A program made the position numbers and the translations under genes. Positions 14,740-23,829 of a DNA stretch of 64,000 nt are shown here, piece after piece. This stretch comes from Prevotella melaninogenica (lineage in GTDB: Bacteria; Bacteroidota; Bacteroidia; Bacteroidales; Bacteroidaceae). How positions within the stretch are numbered: the first letter of the stretch is position 1; each line of letters begins with the position of its first letter. Where the stretch lies: positions 1,673,295 to 1,737,294 of the forward strand of contig NZ_AP018049.1 of assembly GCF_003609775.1 (NCBI RefSeq), written 5' to 3'. Below the pieces are notes generated by a model. It had not been told where the DNA came from. It searched no databases and saw only the letters and a list, made by a program, of their open reading frames with translations.

Positions 14740-14805
14740 CATCCACACCATTGGTGTTAAGCATCCGCACACATGGTGCGGAGCGTTCGCACGATTGGTG
14801 CTAAG
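14740..14805. repeat. family B array 1: 22-bp-phased GCAC..GTGC palindromes
   Basis: Three palindromic units of the form CCACACCATTGGTGT, CCGCACACATGGTGCGGA and TCGCACGATTGGTGCTAA have equivalent bases at 14745, 14767 and 14789, exactly 22 bp apart. It lies between convergent genes. The same design is found at 27346, 42803 and 63931. Confidence 0.85.
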
Positions 14806-14840
14806 CAACAACACAGCAATAGAAAAGGGAAGAAAAAACT

Positions 14841-14881
14841 CATCCCCAAGCTCTTTATGATAAGAAAAGGGCTTGGGGATG
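14841..14881. terminator. terminator hairpin between convergent genes
   Basis: Perfect 11-bp arms CATCCCCAAGC (14841-14851) and GCTTGGGGATG (14871-14881), with an A-run on the left that becomes a T-run for the minus strand. Best fit is termination of the minus-strand GT1 gene, possibly serving both directions. Confidence 0.7.
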
Positions 14882-14886
14882 ATGCT

Positions 14887-16020
14887 TTATACCTTATTAT
14901 ACACTTCAAGAATCTGAGAGGCTACATCTTGATTTTCGAATCGTTTTACGTAGCGTTGACTCTTGCTGACTATCTCCTTACGATGCTCTATCGCTGAAAG
15001 GATTGCAGCAGCATTACCCTCGACATCGTCTGGACCTACATAAAGGCAATCAGGACCACCCGCTTCTTCCAAACAACTACCCGTAGCAGCTACTACTGGC
15101 AATCCACTTTGTATGGCTTCGATGATAGGAATACCAAATCCTTCATAGCGTGAAGGATAGATGAAAGCCTCAGCCTGATTGTAAATAGCTGCGAGAAGGT
15201 CGTTAGGTACACCTTGAAGGAAATGGATTCGCTTGCCAATTCCTAAGCGTTTGATTTCTGCATCGAGCTTTTTCTGATACTTGGTCTGTCGTCCTACGAT
15301 AACAAGATGTAAGTCGGAAGGTAGCTTTGCCATTGTACGAATACCCAAAAGGATGTTCTTTCGCACTTCTACCGTTCCTACATTTAATATATAACGCTGT
15401 GGGAGTTGATACTTACGGCGGGCTTCCTCTATCAGTGAAGGACTTACCGACTGGTTGAAGTGGGTACTACAACTCTGGTAGACGAGGTCTATCTTATCTT
15501 CTGGGAAGTCACCATAATACAAGATGTCACGCTTCGTACATTCGCTGATAGCAATGATGCGCGTAGCTTCCTGCAATGTCTTAAAGAACTTCCGCTTGTA
15601 GAAGAAAACGTCAATAGCCGGATAGAACTCTGGATGACGTAGGAAGATAAGGTCATGAATAGTAACAACACCGGGGATGCCGGCTGCTGCCAAGCCAGAA
15701 GGAAGTTCACCCGAAAGACCGTGATAAAGTTCTACTCCATCTGCTTTTAGGTCCTTTACTACCCCTTTCACACGCCACCAGTCACGCTGCAGACGAAAAC
15801 GAAGGTGGTCGGGATAGCAGAACTGTACGTTATCTCGCAATTCAACCTGATTGCGAAGGTCGTCACGTCCAGCATCAGGAGCATAGAGTCGTAAGTTTGT
15901 GTCAGGCATCAACGGAGCAAGGTCGTTAATGAGCGTGCGCCCATAGCTACCCAATCCCGTTCCGTTTCTTACGATACGCTTAGCATCATAACCTATTATC
16001 TTCTTATTCATGAGCATCAA
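14887..16020 (-). CDS. GT4-type (GT1 superfamily) glycosyltransferase
   Basis: A 377-residue GT-B glycosyltransferase. N-terminal GYDAKRIVRNGTGLGSYGRTL is typical of mannosyl/rhamnosyl transferases of this group. The C-terminal nucleotide-sugar domain has ILNVGTVEVRKN, FLQGVPNDLLAAIYNQAEAFIYPSR and the EGFGIPIIEA segment of the EX7E motif. It is cytoplasmic or peripheral, with no membrane helix. The start overlaps the end of the upstream membrane glycosyltransferase gene by about 17 bp; an ATG three codons downstream (16011) is also possible. Last gene of the 18697-14887 operon, which looks like a surface-polysaccharide or glycolipid assembly set. Confidence 0.88.
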   Translation of the reverse strand: MMLMNKKIIGYDAKRIVRNGTGLGSYGRTLINDLAPLMPDTNLRLYAPDAGRDDLRNQVELRDNVQFCYPDHLRFRLQRDWWRVKGVVKDLKADGVELYHGLSGELPSGLAAAGIPGVVTIHDLIFLRHPEFYPAIDVFFYKRKFFKTLQEATRIIAISECTKRDILYYGDFPEDKIDLVYQSCSTHFNQSVSPSLIEEARRKYQLPQRYILNVGTVEVRKNILLGIRTMAKLPSDLHLVIVGRQTKYQKKLDAEIKRLGIGKRIHFLQGVPNDLLAAIYNQAEAFIYPSRYEGFGIPIIEAIQSGLPVVAATGSCLEEAGGPDCLYVGPDDVEGNAAAILSAIEHRKEIVSKSQRYVKRFENQDVASQILEVYNKV

Positions 16021-17188
16021 CCTTTTCTATAGGAGCATAATCCTTTGTGCATAACTCATAACAAAGCCACAGCCAGAGAATACTGATTGGTAACGCACGG
16101 AGGGCATATTGCTTGATATATGCTTCTCGAATGAACTTTGGAAAGATGTCGCTACTACCCATACCAGAGAGTAGGAAGACAAATACCATCAATGCTATCG
16201 CCCACTTTCCACGCTTCCAAGGAGCAGCGGTGTACCATATACAAACGCCTAACAAGGCTATCACATATCCGCTGGCTTCGCTACCTGTACTGAAAAGGAT
16301 AACAAACAAGAGTACAGAGGCGAGTATTGTCTCACGGAAGGCAAGGTTCTTATACTGTGAGAAACGCAGGTAAGGAAGGGCAAAGAGTGCCATTCCGGGC
16401 AGAATCAGCCATAGATCAGAATAGTTCATACAACCAGTTGTACGACGAACAAGCCCTAAGAGGGAGATATTCTGCTGAATAGAGCCAAGATTTTCTGCAT
16501 TCTTTTCCACCAAGTTAATGTACCATTCATGATATTGTCCTATGACATAAGCAGGCGAACTGATAGCCATTGGCGCACAAAAGAGTACAACTGACCATAT
16601 TGCAAGCCACATCAATAAACGCAACTTGTGTCGTGAGAATAGGAAGAAAGCCAACCCCACGATGCCATATAACTTCACCAACGTTCCTAAGACGATGAAG
16701 AAAGCTGCCCAACCGTCCTTTTCTTTCTCAATAAGGAAGAAAGAAGAGAGAATCATTGCAGCCACAGCAATATTGAACTGCTGCATAAAAAGGGCCGTTG
16801 GGAGCGTTATTCCACAGAACCAAAGTATGAAAATCTTTTGCTTTTCACGCAGTCCTGAACGCACAATAGCTAAATATAGCCATGCTGTTAGGAACACTAA
16901 CCATAGCAACATACCCGCCCAAAGAGGCAGAATAGCAAAAGGTGCGATGACAAGAGAGAACACCGGACCATAATGATTCACATCCCAATACTCCGCAGGA
17001 TAGGCTGTATAGAGTAAAGTTTGGTTCATTGTGTGCCAGTAAACACCACGAAAGATAAGGAAGTTATTGAAACTTCGGTTGTATTTCAGCATTCCTGCAA
17101 GGGCAATGATAAACCATAAGCCCATAAGGAACCATCGGTTAGAGAGCAGGGGGTGGTGTAAGAGTTGCTTTATTCTATCTTTCATCAC
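16004..17188 (-). CDS. DUF2029/GT87-like membrane glycosyltransferase
   Basis: A 394-residue polytopic membrane protein with roughly ten hydrophobic segments. The periplasmic loop after the first helix contains YPAEYWDVNHYGPVF, which fits the conserved acidic and aromatic loop of GT-C enzymes such as the GT87/DUF2029 mannosyltransferases that use polyprenyl-phosphate sugars. It starts 2 bp before the GT32 gene stop and overlaps the downstream GT1 gene, so it is tightly operonic. In combination with the GtrB/GtrA-like operon across the convergent gap, it could use the lipid-linked sugar made there; this link is inference. Confidence 0.75.
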   Translation of the reverse strand: MMKDRIKQLLHHPLLSNRWFLMGLWFIIALAGMLKYNRSFNNFLIFRGVYWHTMNQTLLYTAYPAEYWDVNHYGPVFSLVIAPFAILPLWAGMLLWLVFLTAWLYLAIVRSGLREKQKIFILWFCGITLPTALFMQQFNIAVAAMILSSFFLIEKEKDGWAAFFIVLGTLVKLYGIVGLAFFLFSRHKLRLLMWLAIWSVVLFCAPMAISSPAYVIGQYHEWYINLVEKNAENLGSIQQNISLLGLVRRTTGCMNYSDLWLILPGMALFALPYLRFSQYKNLAFRETILASVLLFVILFSTGSEASGYVIALLGVCIWYTAAPWKRGKWAIALMVFVFLLSGMGSSDIFPKFIREAYIKQYALRALPISILWLWLCYELCTKDYAPIEKVDAHE

Positions 17189-17190
17189 AT

Positions 17191-17955
17191 TTATTTCTTA
17201 GGAAACAGACAAGGGATGTTCCTTTTCAACCATCTATTAAACTTCTCCATCGGGGTTCGTTTCCAGCTATGAGCACAATAATGGATGGCGTATGAAGCTG
17301 GTGTTGCCTCATACTTGTTACCTGCAAAGATTTCCGAACGGAACACCATCATATTGTCTTCGAGTGGTTGATCTTTATCCAAGTACTTAAAGCCATACTT
17401 TTCCATCACTCTGGCATAGACAAATGGAGAGATAACTCCCTTACCATTAGAACCTTCTGGATAAATAAACTCACGCTTTTCATAGTCGTCTAAGACGTCT
17501 TTCACAAACTGACAGCCAGCTTCAGAACCCATAACAGCAGCCTGAATCTGTATCCCTGAGACGAAATCATCCTTGATACGATTGCCTTCTTCATCAATCA
17601 TATCCATCGCTCCCGTCATCTCTATCTGCTTTGGGTGATACTCCAAAGAAGTAAAGAACTTATAGTTGAGGAATTCATCAAACGACTTCAAGACCTTTAC
17701 ATCAGAGTCAAGATAAATGCCACCCTCCGTATATAGCGCATACATACGGATATAATCAGCTGCGAAAGCCCACTTACGTTGCTCGAAAGCTTCGCGCACA
17801 TAGACTGGAGCCTTTGACATATCAAAGTTCTCAGTGTTCCATAGCTTTATCTCATAGTCGGGCAACACCTTCTTCCAAGTGTCCATACACTTCCGTATCT
17901 TATCAGGATATGGGTCGTTACTGAGCCAACAGTAATGAATGACTTTGGGTATCAT
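17191..17955 (-). CDS. GT32-type capsular glycosyltransferase
   Basis: A 254-residue family 32-type glycosyltransferase. It begins IPKVIHYCWLSNDPYPDKI, continues with LPDYEIKLWNTENFD, and has the DxD metal motif in GGIYLDSDV (around residue 96). The C-terminal part has the HYCAHSW segment seen in bacterial polysaccharide GT32 enzymes. It is cytoplasmic, in the envelope operon between the GT2 gene and the GT87-like gene. The sugar transferred is unknown; relatives transfer mannose or galactose. Confidence 0.87.
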   Translation of the reverse strand: MIPKVIHYCWLSNDPYPDKIRKCMDTWKKVLPDYEIKLWNTENFDMSKAPVYVREAFEQRKWAFAADYIRMYALYTEGGIYLDSDVKVLKSFDEFLNYKFFTSLEYHPKQIEMTGAMDMIDEEGNRIKDDFVSGIQIQAAVMGSEAGCQFVKDVLDDYEKREFIYPEGSNGKGVISPFVYARVMEKYGFKYLDKDQPLEDNMMVFRSEIFAGNKYEATPASYAIHYCAHSWKRTPMEKFNRWLKRNIPCLFPKK

Positions 17956-17983
17956 AGCGATAGGGTTATTAATTGTTACTAAC

Positions 17984-18697
17984 TTATTGATTCTTTAATT
18001 TACAGAGAAAGTAGACGAAATAAAGACGTGGTAGAAGTCGCATCTGCTCTAAACATCCGTCTAACTCTCGAATAATTTGTATGTTATCGTATAGTCCTCG
18101 TGACCGATTCGTATTGGAAACGCCTGTTGTGTCAAAGTTGGAAATAGCAAAAGGCAATTGAAGGAAGCGATAATGCTTTTTCCAAAGCAACTTATACAAC
18201 TTGAAGTCTGCTGACATTCGATAACTTATATCGTATGGAAACTCTCGAAGACAGGCTGTACGTGTCAGACAACTTTGATGACAAAAGTACATTCGATGGC
18301 TATTATGAGGTGCTTCAGCAGGCTTAACAATGCCATTCTTTACAACATCTCCATAAATGACATCAGCCTCACGCGGAACTTGAAAAACCCTTTGCAAAAC
18401 ATCATCAGCTGCAAATGTGTCACCAGCATTGAGAAAGATACACCATTCTCCTGTAGCCATTGCAACGCCTTTGTTCATTGCATCATAGATACCCTCATCT
18501 TGTTCCGTTATCCAATGACTGATATGAGCTTCATACTTACGAATTATCTCTATCGTACCATCAGTAGAACCGCCATCAACAACAACGTATTCAATATGCT
18601 CATACTGCTGTGCCAAAACGCTACGGATAGTCTTCTCTATCAGTGATACAGCGTTATAACAAACAGTAATGACCGTAACTAAGGGCTTTTCTATCAT
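17984..18697 (-). CDS. GT2 glycosyltransferase (WcaA-like)
   Basis: A family 2 glycosyltransferase of about 237 residues from the preferred start. The family sequence begins MIEKPLVTVITVCYN, so the ATG at 18697 is chosen over a TTG eleven codons upstream. It has VVDGGSTDGT, the DEGIYDAMNKGVAMATG segment and FLNAGD in the position of the DxD motif. First gene of the minus-strand envelope operon ending at 14887, preceded by a -7 box at 18775-18782. Substrate unknown. Confidence 0.88.
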   Translation of the reverse strand: MIEKPLVTVITVCYNAVSLIEKTIRSVLAQQYEHIEYVVVDGGSTDGTIEIIRKYEAHISHWITEQDEGIYDAMNKGVAMATGEWCIFLNAGDTFAADDVLQRVFQVPREADVIYGDVVKNGIVKPAEAPHNSHRMYFCHQSCLTRTACLREFPYDISYRMSADFKLYKLLWKKHYRFLQLPFAISNFDTTGVSNTNRSRGLYDNIQIIRELDGCLEQMRLLPRLYFVYFLCKLKNQ

Positions 18698-18774
18698 AGT
18701 AATGAATAATTCAAACACATTTTGTACCAATAAAACACATTGCCTTTACCAAATCAGTAGGTATTTCTATCTTT

Positions 18775-18782
18775 CAAATATA
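18775..18782 (-). promoter_or_regulatory. -7 box for the minus-strand envelope operon
   Basis: Reads TATATTTG on the minus strand (CAAATATA on the plus), matching TAnnTTTG, 78 bp upstream of the GT2 start at 18697. Confidence 0.5.
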
Positions 18783-18851
18783 CTTCCCTACAAATCCGAT
18801 AATGCGTTGTTTTTTTCAATTGGCATAATGCAAATGTACAGAAAAAAATCG

Positions 18852-18859
18852 TATCTTTG
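18852..18859 (+). promoter_or_regulatory. -7 box almost abutting the start codon of the next gene
   Basis: TATCTTTG followed by CCCATAAG and then the ATG at 18868. Bacteroidota transcription usually starts about 7 bases after this box, so the transcript would have little or no leader. Confidence 0.55.
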
Positions 18860-18867
18860 CCCATAAG

Positions 18868-19653
18868 ATGGAAAAAAAAGAGATATCAGTTGTTATCAAC
18901 ACCTACAATGCAGAGAAATTCCTGCAGCGTGTACTCGACTCCGTTAAGGACTTCGATGAGGTTGTTATCTGCGATATGGAGAGTACTGACCATACCGTAG
19001 AGATTGCTCAACGTGCCGGATGTAAGGTTGTCACTTTCCCAAAAGGTAATCATACCTGTGCTGAACCAGCTCGAACCTTTGCCATACAGAGTGCTAAAAG
19101 CCCATGGGTACTCGTCGTTGACGCTGACGAATTGGTGACACCAGAGTTAAGAACTTATCTTTATCAGCACATCAACAAGCCTAACAGTGCGAGAGGTCTT
19201 TATATTCCAAGGCAGAACCGATTTATGAATACCCCTAAGAAAGGGTTTTCAAAGGATTATCAACTGCGCTTCTTTATCCGCGAAGGAACCGTCTGGCCTC
19301 CATACATACACTCCATTCCACAAGTGCAGGGACCTATCGAACACATCAATAACCATCTTTACAATGTACAATTAATTCACTTAGCGGAGAACTATCTATC
19401 AGATATGTTAGAGAAATGTAACCGCTATACCACTAATGAAGTCCTCAAGAAGCAGGGCAAGAATTATGGAGTTGGTGTATTACTCTTCCGTCCTTTCTGG
19501 CGTTTCTTCAAATCCTACTTTATGAATGGAGAAATAAGAAACGGTGTTACAGGCTTTATTGATAGTGTTATGACAGGCTTCTACCAGTTTATGATTGTTG
19601 CGAAAGTAATAGAGGCAAGGATAAAGAAACAGAGTGAAGACGAACAGAAATAA
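18868..19653 (+). CDS. GT2 glycosyltransferase (WaaE/KdtX-like)
   Basis: A 261-residue family 2 glycosyltransferase of the WaaE/KdtX type. It shows VVINTYNAEKFL at the start, VICDMESTDHT, the CAEPARTFAI segment and the metal-binding VVDADELV (around residue 90). The RFFIREGTVWPPYIHS stretch is typical of lipopolysaccharide-core glycosyltransferases. It stands alone on the plus strand between two minus-strand envelope genes and ends at a strong shared terminator. A role in core or lipid-linked oligosaccharide assembly is likely. Confidence 0.87.
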   Translation: MEKKEISVVINTYNAEKFLQRVLDSVKDFDEVVICDMESTDHTVEIAQRAGCKVVTFPKGNHTCAEPARTFAIQSAKSPWVLVVDADELVTPELRTYLYQHINKPNSARGLYIPRQNRFMNTPKKGFSKDYQLRFFIREGTVWPPYIHSIPQVQGPIEHINNHLYNVQLIHLAENYLSDMLEKCNRYTTNEVLKKQGKNYGVGVLLFRPFWRFFKSYFMNGEIRNGVTGFIDSVMTGFYQFMIVAKVIEARIKKQSEDEQK

Positions 19654-19674
19654 ACGAATCATTATAATATAACA

Positions 19675-19710
19675 ATAGAGGGTGTAAGCTTCAAAACTTA
19701 CACCCTCTAT
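19675..19710. terminator. bidirectional terminator
   Basis: Perfect 14-bp arms ATAGAGGGTGTAAG (19675-19688) and CTTACACCCTCTAT (19697-19710), followed by CGTTTTG on the plus strand. It lies between the convergent GT2 and sulfatase-fold genes. Confidence 0.88.
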
Positions 19711-19717
19711 CGTTTTG

Positions 19718-21700
19718 TTACTGTTGTGTCCTCCAATACAAACCAAAATACACCTGACGGAGTAGGTTGCGGGCTGCCGTAAGTCGCTCAGCCTTCTTTT
19801 GATAGCTTGGTATAGCTTCTATCTGGTCAACGTTTGCACTATAATAAGTACTGTCCGAAACAGACGTATCTAATAGGTTCTTACCCATCTTGAAATACTT
19901 TGTATTACGGAAAGCAAAGGGGGCAAGCGTTGCTAAGATATCATCATGGCTTCCCCAACGATTGGTTAGCTTGTTATAAGCTTCCTTGCGTAGGTAAGGT
20001 GGAAGATAGACATAGAGCAGAACGGAATGTTCATACCGCTTATCGATTACATCATAATTAAGAATAACACGCACGTTATGGTCACCTGTGATAACAAGTA
20101 TCGTATTCTTTGCTGCTGCAGAGGCTTTGAAGCGATTGAGAAAGTCGTTCAGTGCTTTGTTATAATAGCGGAATCCGGTGAGATACTTATCCAAAACCTT
20201 ACGATTATGCTCTGCAAAACACTTCTTACCATAGAAAGAATCGGGCAAAGGAAGAAGTTTCAAGTCCTTTGGGAACTCAAAAGGTGGATGATTTGTCGTC
20301 GTCATCACAGTTATCATCTGCCGTTTCTTTGATGGTTTATTTAACTTATCTAACAACGCTTGGAAGAGGTATTCGTCGTAAACACCAATACTATTATAAG
20401 TCGCATGAGGATAGTCTTTCAAGAGAAAGAACTTATCATAGACTGCATCAAACTGCTGATGAGGCAATGCTTCAGCACAGTTCTCCCACGCAGCATCCAT
20501 TCCCGACATGAACATCGTTGTATAGTTGCTGGCTTTGAAAGGTAAGGCAATCGATGTAGGAAGCGTATTGAAACGATAAGATGAAGTAAAGAAATGTGGA
20601 AAAGGAGTAGACACAAAGAGGTTTTCAAGCGAATTTATCGTACCATTCTGAACCGATTGGAAGTTGCGGAAAAGCAAATCTTCTTTGAAATGACGGTCCA
20701 AACCGAAGTTCATCTCCGCATCCTTCTGTTGGAGATTGAACAAATAATTACTCCAACTTTCGCTATAAATAATTACAACATTAGGTTGTGGCTGCTTTAA
20801 ACTGTCACCCACTTCTGCGAATAATGCACGCTGCAAGGCTGTTAACGTGTCGTTCTTTGCTATCTTTATCTGCCCATCGGTATAAACATCTAATGCTTCT
20901 TGCAGACTCTTAAACTTATATTGTGCTAATAAGTCATCTGTACTCTCAACCTTAAAGGCCTTAGCTTTCTCTTTACAAGCCTTCTTCAACATGTAGATAG
21001 CGTTGGGAACAAGGTCGTTCAATAGCTTCTGATTTGATACAAAGGTGTCTTCTATCTGCAAAGGGAAACGCCATACCGACCCACGCATACCGATAACTAA
21101 AAAGGCAATATACAGTAAAATGATAACCGAAAGTTTAATAAGTTGACCGCGAGAAGTCTTCTGACCGCCTAAAGAACAGTTTGTTTGACGAGCCAACACC
21201 TTATCTGATTCTATTCTACGAATGACATAAAGGATCAATAATGAGAGGAAAAGGAAGGCTAAACCTTCATAAACACAATGATATTCTTCCCATATAGCTT
21301 GTATCAAACTCATTGGTCCTTCATTGAAAAAATCAAAGAAAGTGAGGTTAATATGGCTATTGAAATTAGAAAAGAAGCCCAAATCAATCCCGCTGAGTGC
21401 CAGTATAAGAATATCGACAATAGCGTAATAAACCTTACGAAAACGGCTCAATACTCGTTCAGCCCACGCCTTACGCAGAGCAGAAAAGACAAGGGTAAGA
21501 ACCGTTGGAAGCAACAAAACATAACAAACTACCTGCATATCAAAACGCAGGACATTGAAAAGTAAACGTGGAAGAACAGTTAGGTTGCTGCCTATAAGAC
21601 CCATCGGAACGAACGCAATAGCAAAGCAAATGCGCACGAAAAAGAGGATAACAAGGATTACAGCAGAGTGCTTAATTAAGTACTTTAAGTTGTTATACAT
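19718..21700 (-). CDS. LTA-synthase/sulfatase-fold phospho-head-group transferase
   Basis: A 660-residue inner-membrane enzyme with about five N-terminal transmembrane helices and a periplasmic alkaline-phosphatase-fold domain. Conserved pieces are VVIIYSESWSNYL (first metal site), NGTINSLENLF (nucleophile Thr region), FMSGMDAAWEN, TTTNHPPFEFPKDL and VITGDHNVR (metal-binding Asp-His). The architecture matches phosphoglycerol and phosphoethanolamine transferases of the LtaS/OpgB/MdoB group. Given the neighbouring LpxL-type acyltransferase and glycosyltransferases, it may decorate lipid A, a glycolipid or a glycan with a phospho-head group. The donor cannot be told from sequence. Confidence 0.86.
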   Translation of the reverse strand: MYNNLKYLIKHSAVILVILFFVRICFAIAFVPMGLIGSNLTVLPRLLFNVLRFDMQVVCYVLLLPTVLTLVFSALRKAWAERVLSRFRKVYYAIVDILILALSGIDLGFFSNFNSHINLTFFDFFNEGPMSLIQAIWEEYHCVYEGLAFLFLSLLILYVIRRIESDKVLARQTNCSLGGQKTSRGQLIKLSVIILLYIAFLVIGMRGSVWRFPLQIEDTFVSNQKLLNDLVPNAIYMLKKACKEKAKAFKVESTDDLLAQYKFKSLQEALDVYTDGQIKIAKNDTLTALQRALFAEVGDSLKQPQPNVVIIYSESWSNYLFNLQQKDAEMNFGLDRHFKEDLLFRNFQSVQNGTINSLENLFVSTPFPHFFTSSYRFNTLPTSIALPFKASNYTTMFMSGMDAAWENCAEALPHQQFDAVYDKFFLLKDYPHATYNSIGVYDEYLFQALLDKLNKPSKKRQMITVMTTTNHPPFEFPKDLKLLPLPDSFYGKKCFAEHNRKVLDKYLTGFRYYNKALNDFLNRFKASAAAKNTILVITGDHNVRVILNYDVIDKRYEHSVLLYVYLPPYLRKEAYNKLTNRWGSHDDILATLAPFAFRNTKYFKMGKNLLDTSVSDSTYYSANVDQIEAIPSYQKKAERLTAARNLLRQVYFGLYWRTQQ

Positions 21701-21831
21701 TATTAGGTTTTACTTATTTCGGTTTTAGAATGATATATTTCCCACAACAACAGAGCATCAAGAGTCATTGTTTTTATCGTCATTTTTACTCCTGTTAGAC
21801 ATCGTAAGTAGTCTTCTCAACAACTTGTGGC

Positions 21832-21921
21832 GATTTTTTTTCATGTAAATAAATCTTTTTCTTCATGACAATAAATATTTATTTTCATGTAAATAATTCT
21901 TTCTTTTCATGAAAATAATTC
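21832..21921. repeat. family A array 2: four 22-bp-phased TCATGA palindromes
   Basis: Unit centres TCATGT/TCATGA start at 21841, 21863, 21885 and 21907, exactly 22 bp apart, closing with TTCATGAAAATAATTC. It sits upstream of the sulfatase-fold gene and downstream of the fucosyltransferase-like gene. The remainder of 21701-22007 shows nothing else. Confidence 0.9.
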
Positions 21922-22007
21922 ACTAACAGAAGTCGATTGTATGACCATACACTACGGAATATTGATGAACTGTTACTGTTTTCTTATGTTATTTACGGCT
22001 TCAAAGA

Positions 22008-22823
22008 CTATATGATATTGCGAAAGAGATTATCAAAGTAGTCAAAGCAATCCTCTTGTAAGGGCTTGTTGATATCTTTAATCCAATACAATGGAGTGTT
22101 ACGATACATTGATGCAACCAGTGTAAACGTACTCGGTGGTCCAATTAGATAGTCGCAATGAGAAAGAAGACACAGGTCCTCTCCCGGATTACCTTGTGGA
22201 AAGACTACATTCTCTTGCCCAAAAGCATCGCTATAAGCCTGCTTATTGAGTTTTGGATCATTACCACAGATATAGATTACAACACGTTTATTAGGATGAA
22301 GGAGGATAAATTGGCGGATAATATTTACCATCTGCTTATCGTCATAGAGAAATCTACCATCATTCCATGTGGCATAATCACCACGACGGATATGTACACC
22401 CAATCTGATAATACCCTCTTTAGACGATGTTTCCAGCAATGAAGTAACCTTGTTTTCTATGTGAGAATCAAAGGTAAATAAGGATAATATCTCTGGCTTA
22501 TACTGTAAGAAAAGGTCATACCAACGAGCATACCATCCCTCAGCAACAAGACATCCATGCCTCATTGCATTTTCCTTTTCAGTTAAGTCTTCGTCAGGTG
22601 TATCAAATGTGACAGTAGGTATTAGCTTTAATTTGGCTGCATACTTTGCAAAAAGATAAACAAAAAAATTATGCCAACGAGTCCTACAGATATGAAAGTA
22701 CTGATACTTGTAAGCAAATCGCATTGAAACCGTCTTCCGGTTGTTTGCTCTTGCCCAAGCATATAGATGTCCATATTGCAGGATGTTATTACACATCCTT
22801 CCCTTATCTCTTACAAAAATCAT
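22008..22823 (-). CDS. GT11-like fucosyltransferase
   Basis: A 271-residue glycosyltransferase. The HIRRGDYATW segment is the HxRRxDY GDP-fucose-binding motif of alpha-1,2/alpha-1,6 fucosyltransferases, and the C-terminal part has DLCLLSHCDYLIGPPSTFTLVAS, matching the second conserved block of GT11. The N-terminus (CNNILQYGHLYAWARANN) fits the usual GNQ(L)FQYA-type start but is divergent. It overlaps the upstream acyltransferase by 4 bp and is probably co-transcribed with it. Likely adds a deoxyhexose to a surface glycan; the precise linkage is open. Confidence 0.78.
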   Translation of the reverse strand: MIFVRDKGRMCNNILQYGHLYAWARANNRKTVSMRFAYKYQYFHICRTRWHNFFVYLFAKYAAKLKLIPTVTFDTPDEDLTEKENAMRHGCLVAEGWYARWYDLFLQYKPEILSLFTFDSHIENKVTSLLETSSKEGIIRLGVHIRRGDYATWNDGRFLYDDKQMVNIIRQFILLHPNKRVVIYICGNDPKLNKQAYSDAFGQENVVFPQGNPGEDLCLLSHCDYLIGPPSTFTLVASMYRNTPLYWIKDINKPLQEDCFDYFDNLFRNII

Positions 22824-23794
22824 TCCTTATCTTTTTTCCTTATAATCTCATCCAGTGGCTCCAAACTAACTCTTCCAGTCTTCTCATCATAGCGTAAGTT
22901 AAACTCTTCACGCGTACGCTTCCACCGTTTGTGGCTCCAAAGATAAAGTTCTGGCTGTCGACGGATGGTTTCTTCTAACAATTGAAAATATTTATCGGTT
23001 ATTTCCCAATCCTTATACTTTGCTGGTTCAGTGGTTATCAACTTGAAATCACACTGATAATAGCCTCTTCGAACACGTGAAACATCACCATAGAAAACGG
23101 CTTGTCCAGTCTTCTTTATGATACGTTCACTACCTGTTAAGACGGGTGTATCGTGATTTAGGAAGTCTACCCAATGATGAATATTATTCCAGAAAGGTGC
23201 CTGATCAGCGATATATCCAATAACGATTGGTTGTTTCTTCTGGCGATAAGAAACTACTTGTCGCAGTGTCTCTGCCATCGGAATACAAAGTGCATGATGT
23301 TTTTCACGTACAGACTTGAAGAGTTTATCAAATCGTTCGTTCTTCAACGGATGATAAACTTGGCAGCACTGTGCCTTCTCAGAAACCCATAAAGGTAAGG
23401 ATGTTATTAACTCCCAATTACCATAATGGCCCAAATAGACAGCACAGGACACTCCATTTTCAAGTAGCTCGTTCATTTCTTCTATGCCTGTGAAAACCAT
23501 CCTCTGACGAAGTTCACGCTTACTCATATTGAGAAGCTTGATGGTTTCCACAAGATAATCACAGAAGTAATGATAAAATTCACGCTCTATACGCTGTAAT
23601 TCAGCCTCATCTTTCTCTGGAAAACTGTCCTTCAAGTTCTTCCAAATAACCTTATGACGATACTTTACAACCTTTCCGACCAAAAGATAAAGGCAGTCAG
23701 AAAAGACATAAAGTAGGCTCATTGGCAACAAAGACATCGTATACCAAAAGGTATATGATAGTGCGTAAGCAATATAAGAAAGTCCTTTTTTCAT
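22820..23794 (-). CDS. LpxL/HtrB-type lysophospholipid or lipid A acyltransferase
   Basis: A 324-residue member of the bacterial lipid A acyltransferase family. One N-terminal membrane helix (about 10-35) anchors it. The catalytic HX4E motif is LGHYGNWE, with His123 and Glu128. Later conserved pieces include IGYIADQAPF and ELYLWSHKRWKRTR. It would transfer an acyl chain to a lipid A precursor or related lipid at the cytoplasmic face of the inner membrane. It lies between an MsbA-like exporter gene and the fucosyltransferase gene, which supports a lipid A/LOS role. Some Bacteroidota relatives act on other lipids. Confidence 0.9.
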   Translation of the reverse strand: MKKGLSYIAYALSYTFWYTMSLLPMSLLYVFSDCLYLLVGKVVKYRHKVIWKNLKDSFPEKDEAELQRIEREFYHYFCDYLVETIKLLNMSKRELRQRMVFTGIEEMNELLENGVSCAVYLGHYGNWELITSLPLWVSEKAQCCQVYHPLKNERFDKLFKSVREKHHALCIPMAETLRQVVSYRQKKQPIVIGYIADQAPFWNNIHHWVDFLNHDTPVLTGSERIIKKTGQAVFYGDVSRVRRGYYQCDFKLITTEPAKYKDWEITDKYFQLLEETIRRQPELYLWSHKRWKRTREEFNLRYDEKTGRVSLEPLDEIIRKKDKE

Positions 23795-23829
23795 TTTACG
23801 AGAAGTCTATCTATCTTCAATGATATTAC

